Part shown: positions 7,048-15,510 of the stretch, piece by piece
Layout of the letters: every line of letters starts with the position of its first letter
Position numbering within the stretch: the stretch's first letter is position 1
DNA from: Parapedobacter deserti
Lineage (GTDB): Bacteria > Bacteroidota > Bacteroidia > Sphingobacteriales > Sphingobacteriaceae
Length of the DNA: 23,542 bases
Reading direction: 5' to 3'
Assembly: GCF_042646065.1 (NCBI RefSeq)
Contig: NZ_JBHRTA010000055.1
Location: 1 to 23,542, forward strand
Position numbers and translations under genes: made by a program
The notes under the pieces: generated by a model
The model's input: the letters and a program-made list of their open reading frames with translations, nothing else
Told to the model about the DNA's origin: nothing
Databases searched by the model: none

Positions 7048-8431
7048 CTCTGCGGTCGTTTTGCGTGAGACCTGTTTCATCGATCACGTATTCCGGGATC
7101 GGAAATACGTAGCGGCTGCTTTCAGGTGGTAGCCGGTAATTGGATCCGTCAATCTCCCTCACCAGCGTTACTGCACGCGCGGGTTCGGCGTTCAGGCGGC
7201 GCAGGTCTGTCCATCGCTGGCCGCGGAATACGAGTTCCTTACGCCGTTCCACGAGTATCCGGTCTAGTAGCTTTTTCTGATCCGACTCCCCGTAGGGGAC
7301 AAACGACGAACGATCCATACGATGTGCCAGCAAGGTGTTGATATCCTCCAATGCGTCGTCGATATTACCCAACCGGGCGCTGCATTCAGCCCGAATCAGA
7401 AAGAGTTCGTCGGTGGCGATTCCGCTGAAGCGGTTGTCGGCTCCGCTGTAACTGCCACGGAAGCTGGGCCCGCCTTGGCTATTCACCGCAAAAAAGAGTT
7501 GCTTCCGCAAATCATCATCACGGTAACCGGCAAACAGTGTGCTGTCCACCATGCAATAGTTGAACCGCACAGGCACATAGTTGGGTCCAATAATGGCGTC
7601 GAAAATCACCTCTTCGTGCTGGGGTTCAAACGGATACTGCATACTTGTCCGGTCGAGAAGAGCATTGTAGTCAAGCAGGGCACTTTCCAGCTGTAGGGCA
7701 CTATCGGCATACAAGACCGCACCGCGGTAATCGGCCATGCCCAGCAGGCAGCGGGCCAGTAGTCCGAAAGCCGCCTGTTTGGAAGGGTCTGTTTTCAGGG
7801 CTGGTCGGGTGGTCAACAGCTGTGAAGCCATCGATAGGTCGTCCATGACCTGGCGGTATCCGTCGGATACGCTGGCCCGCATCGTTTTCGGGTTCGGGTC
7901 CGAGGAAAGGCGCAGCGGGATGCCGGCCCGGCTGTTATCCTTATCTGGGTCCCACGCGGGTGCGAACAGCTGCAGCAGGTTGTAAAACGCCTTGGCCCGA
8001 AAGAAAAGTGCTGCACCCCTTACCTCGTCGTGTTCCATAGCATTGGCTGCGTTTCGCTCCACCCCTGCCACGGTCTCCAGCGCCACGTTGGCGTAGAGCA
8101 CCTGCTCATATCCGTCGTTCCACTCAGCGATGGGCGTGCTTCGTGAGTCGATGGCCGGAGACCACACATAGATATTTCGTTCTTTTTCCGACCTGGACAG
8201 GTAGGTTGCCGTCTGAAGATAAAGGTCGTCCGACGCCAGCAGTGACATTCCAATCTGGTCATTGCCTATATTGAGCAGCGTGCTACTCCGCAGTATGGCT
8301 CGCGCATCGGCCAGGGTAACCGGCACCACGCGGTTAAGGTTGTTTTTGGCTGCGAGCCAGTCTTTCTCACAGCCCTGAAGCGCGACTGTCAGGAACGCGA
8401 AAAACGTTAGGTAATTACGGGTTTTGTTCAT
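7040..8431 (-). CDS. susD: SusD/RagB-family outer-membrane lipoprotein
   Basis: A 463-residue surface lipoprotein that captures substrate for the SusC porin. The start at 8431 gives a lipoprotein signal (MNKTRNYLTFFAFLTVALQGC, lipidated Cys about residue 21). The frame extends upstream to 8623, but those codons overlap susC and do not encode a signal. Family features: the N-terminal SusD-like half (LASDDLYLQTATYLSR, then FFRAKAFYNLLQLFAPAWDP), TPR-like helices, and the C-terminal FRGQRWTDLRRLN, YVFPIPEYVID and terminal TQND segments. It is 10 bp after the susC stop and overlaps the TlpA-like gene. The ligand cannot be told from sequence, and no glycoside hydrolase is nearby. The gene symbol is used in the family sense. 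Confidence 0.93.
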   Translation of the reverse strand: MNKTRNYLTFFAFLTVALQGCEKDWLAAKNNLNRVVPVTLADARAILRSSTLLNIGNDQIGMSLLASDDLYLQTATYLSRSEKERNIYVWSPAIDSRSTPIAEWNDGYEQVLYANVALETVAGVERNAANAMEHDEVRGAALFFRAKAFYNLLQLFAPAWDPDKDNSRAGIPLRLSSDPNPKTMRASVSDGYRQVMDDLSMASQLLTTRPALKTDPSKQAAFGLLARCLLGMADYRGAVLYADSALQLESALLDYNALLDRTSMQYPFEPQHEEVIFDAIIGPNYVPVRFNYCMVDSTLFAGYRDDDLRKQLFFAVNSQGGPSFRGSYSGADNRFSGIATDELFLIRAECSARLGNIDDALEDINTLLAHRMDRSSFVPYGESDQKKLLDRILVERRKELVFRGQRWTDLRRLNAEPARAVTLVREIDGSNYRLPPESSRYVFPIPEYVIDETGLTQNDRRDD

Positions 8432-8441
8432 CGTTATGGGT

Positions 8442-11400
8442 TTAAAAGGTGGTACTGATTCCCAATGCCATGCTGAACGGTTTGGGCAACACGGGAATAT
8501 TGGTGTTGGGGTTGAACTGGAAATCCGGATCGATGCCATGGCGATTCGCTCGCCAGAGGATACCAGGGTTCGCGGCATACACATATGTCCGAAGTTGGGC
8601 AATGCCCATCCTGCTGCAGACATGCTCTGGGAAACGATAGTCGAACTGCACGTCTTGGACCCTCACATGGTCACCCCTTTCCACGAGTACTTCGGACCGT
8701 AGGTAAAAATTATCCCGCATCGCGGAATTCGGGTATACCATTGACGGCACATCTGTCCTTGTCTCATCGCCGGGCTGCTGCCAGCGGTCGGCGTAATCCT
8801 GATGTCCAAGTCCATTGGCGCCGAAAAGCGCCCCGTAGTTGACCGACGGCCGACGAAAGTAGTATCCCAGCTTGTAGGTAATGTTCACTGAGAGCGAAAA
8901 GTTACGGTAACCGAACGTATTGCGGATTGCACCGAATGAGGTCGGAATTGCGCTACCATGCAGGATCAAGTCGTCGATTCCGATACTATTGTATGGGATT
9001 TCCGTATATCCCAGCACTTCGCCGCGGTAACGCCCGCGCGGATCGCCGCTGGCATCGTCCAGTCCGGCCCAGGGATAGCTGTAGACGGCGAACAAGGGTT
9101 TGCCGGGGATGGGCGTGATGTTCCCATACCCGAAACTGGCGTCAAAAAAATAGGCATCCAAGTTGGTGGGTTCGACGCCGTACCGCGTCACTTCGTTGCG
9201 GGTGTGGCTGACCATAAGGTAACTGTCCCAGCTGAGCTTCCCTACGGCATTCCGCGTATTCAGCTCCACGTCCCAGCCCGTACCTTTCATGTCCGCCAAG
9301 TTGCCGCGGAAAACCGTTCGTCCGGTGGTCGCGTCGATTGGGCCGTTTCCGACCAGGTCCCTGCCCCGGCGTGCATAATAGTCCACCCGCCCATTTACCC
9401 GGCCGCCGGCTATCCCGAAATCTATCCCGACATTGGTGACGGCATTGCGTTCACCTTTTAGCTGCGGGTTGGGCAGTCCGCCTAGGTTGGCTTCCCGCTG
9501 GCCGGTCGCAGCAGCGGTGAGGTACATCGCCGTGATGTAGGCGGTAGTATTCCGGTCGAAGTTGCCGTTGTAGCCATGGGTTGCCCGAAGGGAAAGCTCG
9601 GGCAACCAGCCAATCTGGTAAAAACGCTCACGGTCCACCTGCCATTTCAGTCCGGCGGACCAAAGCGGCACGGTGCGCTGGTTGGCCTTTACACCGAACA
9701 GGTTTGTTTGGTCGATGCGGCCGCTGAGCGAAAGCGTGTAGCGCGAATGAAGCTGGTAGCTGCCGTTGGCAAACCACGAACGAAAACGCTCGAGCGACCC
9801 ACCGATGGCGGTATTGTTGCTGATGCGCACGCGGTTGCCCTGCGGGTACTGTAGATACAGGCTGTCGGTATTGGCACGCAGCGAGGTGCCGGTGTGCGGA
9901 TCGTAACCGTAGTAGCGGCTGGCATGGGCACTGCCGGTTACTTCCCGAATCTCCATCCCGCTGATGGCATTAATCTGGTGCGCTGCCCAGCTCTTGTCAT
10001 AATTCAGCTGTGCCCTACCGTTGTGGGCTAAGGTCTGGCTGGTCTGCCGGTCGAGCAAGGCACCAAACGGAAAGTTATAGACTGTCCGCTGGTGGTCGAT
10101 TACGGTAAAGCGGTTTATCCAGTCACGCACTTCATAGGTTTGCATGCCCATCAGATTGTTGTTTACACCGTTCTGTCGTTCGTATTGGTAGCTTATGGCT
10201 GCTCGCAGGCCTGGTAGGGGCACGTAACTCAGATCGGTATTGATCCGGTAATTCTGCTGGCTGATGGTGTTTCCGCTGTTACGTAGCTCGTCAAGCGGGT
10301 AATACTGCCAGTCGAGCCTGCCATTTTCGGCGGCAGACGTGGCAAAGGCAGCATTGAAATCGCGAACGATGGGCAGCGCCTCTCCTTGATCTCCAGCCAG
10401 CCGCTGGTAGGGGAACGCGTCATGTAGGGTACGCAGTACTTCATTCGCCGTTAAGTTTGCCTGTGTGAACCATAGGTCCGCTGTGAGCTGCACGTTTCTG
10501 GCCAGCGAGAATGCGTTGCGGGCGCTCAGGTTGGTCCGTCTGAAGGTGTTACCGACAGCTGACCGATCGTTGTTATCGAAACCGCCGGAAAGTGAGTACC
10601 GGTGCTGGGGGGTCGACCCAACGATGTTAAGCGCGTACTGTCGGTTGACTTCGCGGCGGTAGAAGTAATTATGGATATCTCGTCGGATGTCGATCCTACG
10701 GAAGCGGTCCAGTTGGTCTTGCTTTTCAGCATCACTCAGTTGTCCACTGGCCAGCAGTGCCACCGCAGGGCTGATCACAGGATAGGTACGCGTGTTATTT
10801 AGCGCGCTGTTGTAATAGCCCTTACCATAAAGGAACTCCTCGACCGCTATCAGGTCCGCCGAGCTAATCCTAGGCTCATACCACAGGTCCGGCTTCTCGC
10901 CCACCGTCACGTTGCCGTTGAATGAAACTTGCAAGGGCTGCCCGGCTTTACCTTTTTTTGTGGTAATCACAATCACCCCATTGCCGGCACGGACGCCCCA
11001 TATAGACGCCGCAGCAGCATCGCGCAGGATAGATACACTTTCCACATCGTTCGGATTGATGTTGCGGATATCACCCTCATAAGGGAAATTATCCACGACG
11101 ATAAGCGGGTCGGCGTTCGCAAATATGGTGCTGCGTCCACGGATGCTAAGCTTTGGATCACCCCCGGCCCGCTCATCGAACATTAGCGAGGGCACTACCC
11201 CTTTCAGGCGGCTGATGATATCCGTGCTGACGGCTCGGTTCAGCAGCGCACTGTCCACAAAGACAAAACTTCCCGTGGCCCGTTCTTTCGGAAGCGTCTG
11301 GTAACCTGTTGATACGACCTCCACCTCTTCCAGCATATGTTCTGCCGAATCCAGCGCTACGGTAATCCGTTCCCTGCCGTCAATGCGTTCTTCCACGGAT

Positions 11401-11651
11401 ATGTACCCCATGTAGGAATAGCGGAGTACATCGTCCGGTTTTGCGGAGATGCGGTACTCCCCCAGCCCATCGGTGACGGTATGGATACCTGTGCGTTTGT
11501 TGGTGATGGTGGCTCCTTGGATAATTGCGCCATTGACAGCCGAAATTACCTTCCCGCTCACAGAAAGGCCCTTCCCTAAAGCTTCCGGGACATCGTTCCG
11601 CTGCTGTGCCCGGGCATGAAAGCATATGGTCATCAAAAGGATCGATACCAT
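8442..11651 (-). CDS. susC: SusC/RagA-family TonB-dependent outer-membrane transporter
   Basis: About 1069 residues from the last upstream ATG, the usual SusC length. After a short hydrophobic leader ending in FHARAQ comes a carboxypeptidase-regulatory-like domain (LSVSGKVISAVNGAIIQGAT), then the plug (VEVVSTGYQTLPKERATGSF, and ILRDAAAASIWGVRAGNGVI) and a 22-strand-type barrel ending in MALGISTTF. No STN signalling domain is visible, so coupling to a FecR is doubtful. The start is uncertain: the frame is open to 12404, and the leader from 11651 has a weak n-region. A start at TTG 11660 or a GTG near 11824 would give a longer, more basic N-terminus. The upstream 750 bp look repetitive and non-coding. 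It heads the SusC-SusD-TlpA operon. Confidence 0.9.
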   Translation of the reverse strand: MVSILLMTICFHARAQQRNDVPEALGKGLSVSGKVISAVNGAIIQGATITNKRTGIHTVTDGLGEYRISAKPDDVLRYSYMGYISVEERIDGRERITVALDSAEHMLEEVEVVSTGYQTLPKERATGSFVFVDSALLNRAVSTDIISRLKGVVPSLMFDERAGGDPKLSIRGRSTIFANADPLIVVDNFPYEGDIRNINPNDVESVSILRDAAAASIWGVRAGNGVIVITTKKGKAGQPLQVSFNGNVTVGEKPDLWYEPRISSADLIAVEEFLYGKGYYNSALNNTRTYPVISPAVALLASGQLSDAEKQDQLDRFRRIDIRRDIHNYFYRREVNRQYALNIVGSTPQHRYSLSGGFDNNDRSAVGNTFRRTNLSARNAFSLARNVQLTADLWFTQANLTANEVLRTLHDAFPYQRLAGDQGEALPIVRDFNAAFATSAAENGRLDWQYYPLDELRNSGNTISQQNYRINTDLSYVPLPGLRAAISYQYERQNGVNNNLMGMQTYEVRDWINRFTVIDHQRTVYNFPFGALLDRQTSQTLAHNGRAQLNYDKSWAAHQINAISGMEIREVTGSAHASRYYGYDPHTGTSLRANTDSLYLQYPQGNRVRISNNTAIGGSLERFRSWFANGSYQLHSRYTLSLSGRIDQTNLFGVKANQRTVPLWSAGLKWQVDRERFYQIGWLPELSLRATHGYNGNFDRNTTAYITAMYLTAAATGQREANLGGLPNPQLKGERNAVTNVGIDFGIAGGRVNGRVDYYARRGRDLVGNGPIDATTGRTVFRGNLADMKGTGWDVELNTRNAVGKLSWDSYLMVSHTRNEVTRYGVEPTNLDAYFFDASFGYGNITPIPGKPLFAVYSYPWAGLDDASGDPRGRYRGEVLGYTEIPYNSIGIDDLILHGSAIPTSFGAIRNTFGYRNFSLSVNITYKLGYYFRRPSVNYGALFGANGLGHQDYADRWQQPGDETRTDVPSMVYPNSAMRDNFYLRSEVLVERGDHVRVQDVQFDYRFPEHVCSRMGIAQLRTYVYAANPGILWRANRHGIDPDFQFNPNTNIPVLPKPFSMALGISTTF

Positions 11652-11742
11652 CAACCCCAAAGCGAGGCTCAGCCCGCTACGGGCTGGAGCCTTCGCATGG
11701 GTACAAACACATGATTCTTCGATATCTCTTCGGAGCTCCTTC

Positions 11743-12177
11743 TGGTCTTCCTTTGGTCTCGCTTTGGTCTCCGAGCTACCTTGGTTTGCGCACACCAACA
11801 GGAGTGTAGAACGAGTTAGCACGGAGTTAGCACCGAGCTCCGAAGCAGACACTGTACAGTCTCCAGTTGCATTCCGCTCCGATATATACTCCTTCCCTTG
11901 CCCCTCCAAACGTGCCTTTTTCCCGTACGTTTGCCGTACACCCTTCGGCAAAGTGCCGTTTTTTGGCCTTTTTGCCGAGATATACTCGGATATCACAGGG
12001 ATAAGACCCGAATGAGGGATAAAGATAGGTGGACAGGAACACGGGACTGAAGCGACTATCCGAAGACTAGATACACCCGTGCCTGCCTTTCTCCTGCCCG
12101 TGTTCTGCCATCTCGCGTGCCGTACGCGTGCCGTATGCGGCGCGTATGTTACTTTTTCCCGCATACAGCCCGCATAC
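11743..12177. repeat. SusC leader with many different 11-bp-period repeats
   Basis: On the plus strand, short words recur at a spacing of exactly 11 bp: TGGTCT at 11743, 11754 and 11765; GAGTTAGCAC at 11813 and 11824; CCGTAC at 11923 and 11934; GCC plus T-run at 11955 and 11966; CCTGCC at 12082 and 12093; CGCGTGCCGTA in perfect tandem at 12114 and 12125; CGTATG at 12132 and 12143; CCCGCATAC at 12158 and 12169. The words differ from one another; only the period is shared. The block lies in the 5' leader of susC. The frame through it is open, which may simply reflect the lack of stop words in the repeats. Confidence 0.75.
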
Positions 12178-12404
12178 GCCCCGATAAATTCTCGGGAGAT
12201 GTCAGGAGAAAGGCAGAAGAAAGTACGAACAAAGGCAAAGCATGTTCGCGAGTTTCCTGTATAACTATTCCGCTTATCCGATACGGATTGTTGGTGTATA
12301 TGGTGAGTTGGTTCTGTTCGTTTTAGGCAATGCGAGTCCCTTAAGCGTAAATTTTGCTTCATTATTATTATGTTTGGTCCAAAGAATAATCGGTTGACAA
12401 ACAA

Positions 12405-12684
12405 CGCCAGTTTTCAATAAGCGTTGGCTGAATGTGAAAATAAAGCCCTCATTCCGGTGCAGAAATAATATTAATGAAGGGATCTAGTAAAGGATTTAGT
12501 TGGTATGCAAAAACAGCAATACGGGCGGGCCTCTTCAACTCATTGCTGAGGTCTGAGAAATCACCCGAGCGTCGAATAAAAGAGGCCGCTCGTACGCCGT
12601 TGTTTTTTGGTCCTATTGATAACATCCGTTCATTTTTAGGATTCTCAGGCCGCGCAATGAGGATGTTTAGGGCAAATATAGGAA
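12405..12684. other. Intergenic stretch with open frames on both strands
   Basis: Between the susC leader and an XRE gene lie about 280 bp. Frames of 84 codons (minus, 12449-12703) and 95 codons (plus, 12474-12761) overlap here. Neither has a recognisable domain, and I cannot support either as a gene. The susC promoter probably lies at about 12360-12420 on the minus strand, where TTTG-like elements occur, but I could not fix a -33/-7 pair. Confidence 0.35.
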
Positions 12685-12996
12685 ATGATTTTAAAATACA
12701 CACATATATGTGTAATTTTTTATCATTTGTATTGGCTACTTCGCTTTGTAAGAAATGCTAAACCCTACGAGGTGGAGAAAATTGAACAACATGTTATTGA
12801 TTTTGTAAGGAATTTGAGGGATCAACATGACTTACGTCAAGAAGATATTGCAAATATTCTGGACGTAAAACCTTCTTTTATCGGAAATGTCGAGAGCGCT
12901 TCCCATCCTGCCAAATATAACCTTAAACACATCAATAGGCTTGCCGATCATTTCGGTCTTTCACCTCAGGATTTCTTGCCAAGAAGGCCGTTATAA
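12685..12996 (+). CDS. XRE-family helix-turn-helix regulator
   Basis: A 103-residue protein whose C-terminal two thirds form a single HTH domain: VIDFVRNLRDQHDLRQEDIA, then the recognition helix KPSFIGNVES, then LKHINRLADHFGLSPQDFLP. The N-terminus (MILKYTHICVIFYHLYWLL) looks unlike a DNA-binding protein, so the true start may be further in, near the codons for KPYEVEKIEQ, possibly at a non-ATG start. The gene points toward the addiction operon, converging with it across 32 bp. It may control that operon or be an unrelated orphan. Confidence 0.75.
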   Translation: MILKYTHICVIFYHLYWLLRFVRNAKPYEVEKIEQHVIDFVRNLRDQHDLRQEDIANILDVKPSFIGNVESASHPAKYNLKHINRLADHFGLSPQDFLPRRPL

Positions 12997-13028
12997 AAAA
13001 TATACGGAAAAGTGAGATGGCTTCTAGC

Positions 13029-13235
13029 CTATTGATGGGTATCTTCTTTCGGTAATGTTTTAAGCAAGTCTTTGGCGGGCACTTCTTTAATTTCACCATC
13101 ACGCTTGATGACGAGACTTTCCCCGTTGGCAGCAGATTCCTCCACTAATTTCCGCAACGCTTTCCGCAGCCCATGCAACACTTTATCAGCGAAGGGGATC
13201 TCGGGAGGTATTATAGCATTATGGTTAATTGCCAT
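13029..13235 (-). CDS. Small acidic/basic partner of the zeta-like kinase, possible antitoxin
   Basis: A 68-residue soluble protein that I do not recognise by family. It starts 11 bp inside the zeta-like gene, so the two are translationally coupled. The middle is a basic helix (GLRKALRKLVEESAANG), followed by a beta-hairpin-like SLVIKRDGEIKEVPAKDLL and an acidic end. Small size, overlap with a toxin-like kinase and operon position make it the likely antitoxin or regulator. The order (toxin first) is the reverse of epsilon/zeta and PezAT. It shows no similarity visible to me to epsilon or PezA. Confidence 0.65.
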   Translation of the reverse strand: MAINHNAIIPPEIPFADKVLHGLRKALRKLVEESAANGESLVIKRDGEIKEVPAKDLLKTLPKEDTHQ

Positions 13236-13800
13236 TGCTTAATTGCTTAATGATTGACCAAATTTCGTCATTTAATACGGCTTCTCCAAATTCATCATAT
13301 TTAGCGACCAACAGCGGCTCGACGTCCATGTTATCGAACACGAGCCATCTATCACATAGTGGTGTATATAATTGGATGAGATTCTTTATTCCTCGGTAAT
13401 ATCTCCTTTTCACAACGTCATCCGGTATATGGTGTCCTCCCTTAGCAACACGCTTTGCCACACGCTTAATCGCATGATCGGGCGAATCAAGCCAAAGATA
13501 GAGCAAGGTCACTTCATAACCTTTCCCCTTAGCTTCCTTAATGAGTGAGACATAACTCCGTGTAGACAAGGTGGTCTCAAAAGCGAAGTCGGCCCGCTCA
13601 TTCAACAGATCGTGAATACGCGAGAGCATGATGCGGCCAGCTTCCAACGCCACACGCTCTGGATTGAAGGGAGAAAGCCCTGCAGCGATGTTATCGGCAT
13701 TGACAAATTCCTTGCAATCCAATATTTCCGGCAATATGGTGTAACTCGCCGTCGTTTTCCCAGCACCGTTACAACCCGCTATGATATAAAGATTTGGCAC
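13225..13800 (-). CDS. Zeta-toxin-like P-loop kinase
   Basis: A 191-residue single-domain kinase. The Walker A motif is at residues 8-17 (AGCNGAGKTT), the conserved NADNIAAGL carrying the likely catalytic Asp is near 40, and FETTLSTRSY is near 78. Basic residues in AIKRVAKRVAKGGHHIPDDV fit the lid that binds the ATP phosphates. Family knowledge: zeta/PezT toxins phosphorylate UDP-N-acetylglucosamine; short chromosomal members like this are common in Bacteroidota and their substrate is less certain. It begins 6 bp after the nucleotidyltransferase-HEPN gene and overlaps the small downstream gene, giving a three-gene operon. It could instead be a housekeeping-like nucleotide kinase rather than a toxin. 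Confidence 0.88.
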   Translation of the reverse strand: MPNLYIIAGCNGAGKTTASYTILPEILDCKEFVNADNIAAGLSPFNPERVALEAGRIMLSRIHDLLNERADFAFETTLSTRSYVSLIKEAKGKGYEVTLLYLWLDSPDHAIKRVAKRVAKGGHHIPDDVVKRRYYRGIKNLIQLYTPLCDRWLVFDNMDVEPLLVAKYDEFGEAVLNDEIWSIIKQLSNGN

Positions 13801-13806
13801 GGTTCT

Positions 13807-14664
13807 TTATTTGATGCTTTGAATTTTCTCGGTACAAATCCGTTTGACAATTTCTTTCATCTGGGTGAGCTTCGCAATCAATTCTTCACATTCCTCACGG
13901 GTAATGTTATAGTTAGGTTTGTAGCGGGCTTCGATATAGCCCCTTTTCAAAAGATCAAACAAGTGGGTTTGGTGAGCATCTTCCGGCGGTGTTAGAAATA
14001 AGGTGTATAACTCTCGGCTCAAATGCTTGGAGTAATTCCGCATTTTTTGCAGTCCATGCATGGTTGGTTTATAGCCCTCAAACACCAATAGTGCTGTTGC
14101 ATAAAAGTTTTCGGCTGCCTGATGCAAGGAAAAAGCACATAGACGATATTTATCTCGAGTCAAATAAAAGTTTGCGCCCGTTAGAAAATCATCCCCGTTC
14201 GGAAACCATAAATCAAAATAGTCTTGTGCTTTCTTTTTTTGTTCTTCAGGCGTTAAAATCTTCGGTTTTACAAACTCGGTATTACCAGTATCATACAACA
14301 AAATACCCTCATTAATGATGCGCATAAAAAAAAATTGCCCGAACGAAAGGCCATGGTTAATATAGCTTATTGTATGAGGGGCCGGGCTAACAATGCCCTC
14401 GAAATCATTACAACGATTCTCAATGTGGCTAGCGATACTTGTTTCTTGATCCTTTTTATCATCGCTAAGTACCACCAAAAAATCGTAATCACTAATGTAA
14501 CTTAATTTGATTCCATCCTCCACATACGACGAATCCACCCATTTACCTGTAGCGTGGCTGCCGAACAAAATAATCTTCTCCGGATTGGCTTCCTCCTTAA
14601 TTATTTCAACAGCCGCAAGGATTTCTTTTTGCTTTTCTTCGGGTAAATGAGATAAAAGGTTCAT
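13807..14664 (-). CDS. Nucleotidyltransferase-HEPN fusion protein
   Basis: A 285-residue protein. The N-terminal domain is a MNT-type nucleotidyltransferase: ILFGSHATGKW (GS at 35-36) and SDYDFLVVL (acidic pair D59/D61). It has an insertion of about 18 residues between these motifs, compared with minimal MNT proteins. The C-terminal domain (about 150-280) is HEPN-like: ANFYLTRDKYRLCAFSLHQA with the typical LHQAAENFYATALL helix, and the final helix region LLKRGYIEARYKPNY. The usual RNase R-x4-6-H motif is not evident at that last position; an RNYSKH occurs mid-domain but may be coincidental. Family knowledge: MNT partners AMPylate HEPN toxins in two-gene systems; here both are fused. It is the first gene of the operon with the zeta-like kinase. 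Confidence 0.85.
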   Translation of the reverse strand: MNLLSHLPEEKQKEILAAVEIIKEEANPEKIILFGSHATGKWVDSSYVEDGIKLSYISDYDFLVVLSDDKKDQETSIASHIENRCNDFEGIVSPAPHTISYINHGLSFGQFFFMRIINEGILLYDTGNTEFVKPKILTPEEQKKKAQDYFDLWFPNGDDFLTGANFYLTRDKYRLCAFSLHQAAENFYATALLVFEGYKPTMHGLQKMRNYSKHLSRELYTLFLTPPEDAHQTHLFDLLKRGYIEARYKPNYNITREECEELIAKLTQMKEIVKRICTEKIQSIK

Positions 14665-14722
14665 CGAGTAAAGGTAGGAAAAATTTTTGCAGAAACAGAA
14701 ATAATACTACTAATATGTTTAG

Positions 14723-14893
14723 TTTATTTACATCCATGAAACACGGAAAAAACGAAAAACGGAGGTCGTCAATCTGTATTTGGTTACCGTTTATGATAAA
14801 GGCGAAAAAGCCGACTTAAAACCCAATGAACTTACTGAAACAATTGAAAGTCTGGAATTGGATGAATATTCCGGGGCTCTGAAGGGAGTGTAA
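14723..14893 (+). pseudogene. Truncated RelE/HigB-type toxin remnant
   Basis: A frame open from the TAG at 14720 to TAA at 14891-14893 reads VVNLYLVTVYDKGEKADLKP, then NELTETIESLELDEYS. This matches the C-terminal end of Bacteroidota RelE/HigB-like toxins, where a final strand of this kind is followed by a Lys/Glu-rich helix. The first two thirds of the toxin are missing and no start codon is in frame. A run of A-rich sequence precedes it. No antitoxin gene follows. Confidence 0.55.
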
Positions 14894-14924
14894 AACAAAC
14901 TGTCGTACGTTTGTAATATAATAA

Positions 14925-14997
14925 TAAACGCATGGATTAAGACCGACAAACTGTTGGTGCCTGACACCGTATGACACGATCTGCCCCCATGCGTTTA
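14925..14997. repeat. 11-bp perfect inverted repeat around 51 bp
   Basis: TAAACGCATGG (14925-14935) and CCATGCGTTTA (14987-14997) are exact reverse complements. The right arm runs into the stop codon of the transposase fragment. This could be a long-loop terminator, or the end of a degraded insertion element. Confidence 0.5.
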
Positions 14998-15510
14998 CAT
15001 CTCAATACTGAATAGTTCGTTAGGCATAAAGCCTGTGTGTACGACGATAGTAACCGAGATGTTATTGATCGTGTAGATCAATCTGCGAATGGGCGCGTCA
15101 TACCGGAAATACGCCGTCAGCCTGTCCCAATTGCGACGCCAAGATTCGATTACCTTTTCATATTTACCACCCCACTTTGCCTCCAGATCGTCCATATAAG
15201 GTTCCGCCTGACCCAGCGTGTCAACCCGGTAAACCGGCTTGAGATCCTTTATGAACTCCTTCTGGTCTTTGCTGGCAACATATTTCAGGCTATTGCGGAT
15301 CTGGTGAACCACGCAGGTTTGCACTTCCGTTTTTGGAAAAACACTGGCAATGGCATCTGAAAAACCCGTCAGGTTGTCGATGCTGGCAATCAGGATATCT
15401 TCCACTCCCCGGTTCTGCAGGTCGGTCAGCACGCCCAGCCAGAAATGGAGCCTGCCCTCCGTGTAGGCCAGCAGCTCCGGATTGTCCGTATGCAGTTTAC
15501 CCTTTGCCAT
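14995..15510 (-). mobile_element. IS256-type transposase fragment, truncated at both ends
   Basis: A 171-codon frame of which about residues 20-145 match the central part of IS256/Mutator transposases: FWLGVLTDLQNRGVEDILIA, DNLTGFSDAIASVFPKTEVQ (carrying one of the catalytic acidic residues), CVVHQIRNSLKYVASKD and RRNWDRLTAYFRYDAPIRRL. About 190 residues at the N-terminus are missing, and the match breaks right after LIYTIN, where full-length enzymes continue for 60-80 residues. The last 20 residues are unrelated. The first residues (MAKGK) overlap the end of the SymE-like remnant, so a deletion or insertion joined the two. It is not functional by itself. Confidence 0.8.

Noticed and set aside
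8432..8623. N-terminal extension of SusD upstream of 8431
   Set aside because: These codons lie inside the susC end in another frame. The lipoprotein signal starts exactly at 8431.
11743..12177. CRISPR array or simple tandem repeat
   Set aside because: The repeated words are 6-11 bp, differ from site to site and have no spacers of constant length between identical repeats.
11652..12404. Long N-terminal extension of SusC (about 251 codons)
   Set aside because: The translation is basic and cysteine-containing with no domain, the DNA consists largely of 11-bp-period repeats, and the signal-like segment comes only at the end. Treated as leader, with the start left uncertain.
12449..12761. Overlapping 84- and 95-codon frames on opposite strands
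   Set aside because: Neither shows a domain, a good start signal or operon context. Some phrases looked vaguely familiar, but not enough to support a gene.
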